Source: an uncultured Pseudomonadota bacterium
GTDB taxonomy: Bacteria > Myxococcota_A > Polyangia > HGW-17
Direction: 5' to 3'
NCBI GenBank assembly: GCA_938004375.1
Contig: CALKWH010000216.1
Location: forward strand, 1-5,439
Length of the DNA: 5,439 bases
A program made the position numbers and the translations under genes. Positions 5,377 through 5,439 of the stretch are shown piece by piece (position 1 is the stretch's first letter; each line of letters begins with the position of its first letter). The notes beneath the pieces are model-generated. The model was not told where the DNA came from and ran no database searches. It saw only the letters and a list, made by a program, of their open reading frames with translations.

Positions 5377-5439
5377 GTCAGACTGGTCAGACTGGTCAGA
5401 CTGGTCAGACTGGTCAGACTGGTCAGACTGGTCAGACTG
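5377..5439. repeat. 9-bp tandem repeat (GTCAGACTG)7, running off the window
   Basis: Seven perfect, uninterrupted copies of GTCAGACTG begin 60 bases after the secG stop and continue to the last base, so the true copy number is unknown. Each unit contains CAG-A-CTG, a short dyad. The preceding 60 bases (5317-5376) show no terminator or gene. Ending inside a perfect repeat is what an assembly break looks like, though a window cut is also possible. Confidence 0.9.

Noticed and set aside
5322..5439. Start of a collagen-like (Gly-Gln-Thr)n gene on the plus strand
   Set aside because: The frame is open to the right edge and has a purine-rich stretch at 5346-5357, but it contains no ATG, GTG or TTG before the repeat. 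I did not call a gene; it is mentioned only in the tandem-repeat finding.
5377..5439. CRISPR array
   Set aside because: The 9-bp units abut without spacers, so this is a simple tandem repeat.

Overview
The window is high-GC bacterial DNA with an envelope theme. It encodes signal peptides, two outer-membrane barrels of FadL type, a lipobox lipoprotein and a SecG with an Ala/Pro-rich tail, so the source is Gram-negative. The repeated 'DxDC-x-GxxC' cysteine motifs, the tandem FadL-like barrels and the long SecG tail fit Myxococcota or a related deltaproteobacterial lineage best. That placement is inference; no rRNA or other phylogenetic marker is present.

Layout. Positions 1-284 hold no gene. 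They contain degenerate GTCCGTG (CACGGAC on the other strand) repeats, a perfect 10-bp stem-loop and a pair of inverted GC-rich repeats. Positions 285-4446 are a tightly packed three-gene minus-strand operon, transcribed from right to left: a FadL-like barrel (4446-3076), a second FadL-like barrel (3079-1763, overlapping the first by 4 bp as GTGA), and a lipoprotein (1760-285, 2 bp after the previous stop). The lipoprotein has a Cys-rich repeat region followed by a predicted sialidase/GH43-type beta-propeller. Positions 4447-4719 are a relatively AT-rich divergent regulatory region. Positions 4720-5316 on the plus strand are secG, whose tail of about 120 residues shows recent internal duplications. 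From 5377 to the right edge there are seven perfect copies of a 9-bp tandem repeat.

How the genes work together (inference). Close packing and overlapping starts imply co-expression of the two barrels and the lipoprotein, so all three probably act at the outer membrane, perhaps as one uptake or export unit for hydrophobic or surface-bound material. SecG belongs to the Sec translocon that would export all three, but it is transcribed divergently and is a housekeeping gene. I see no CRISPR array, transposase, phage gene, tRNA or rRNA. The least familiar element is the barrel-barrel-lipoprotein operon; I cannot assign it a substrate.
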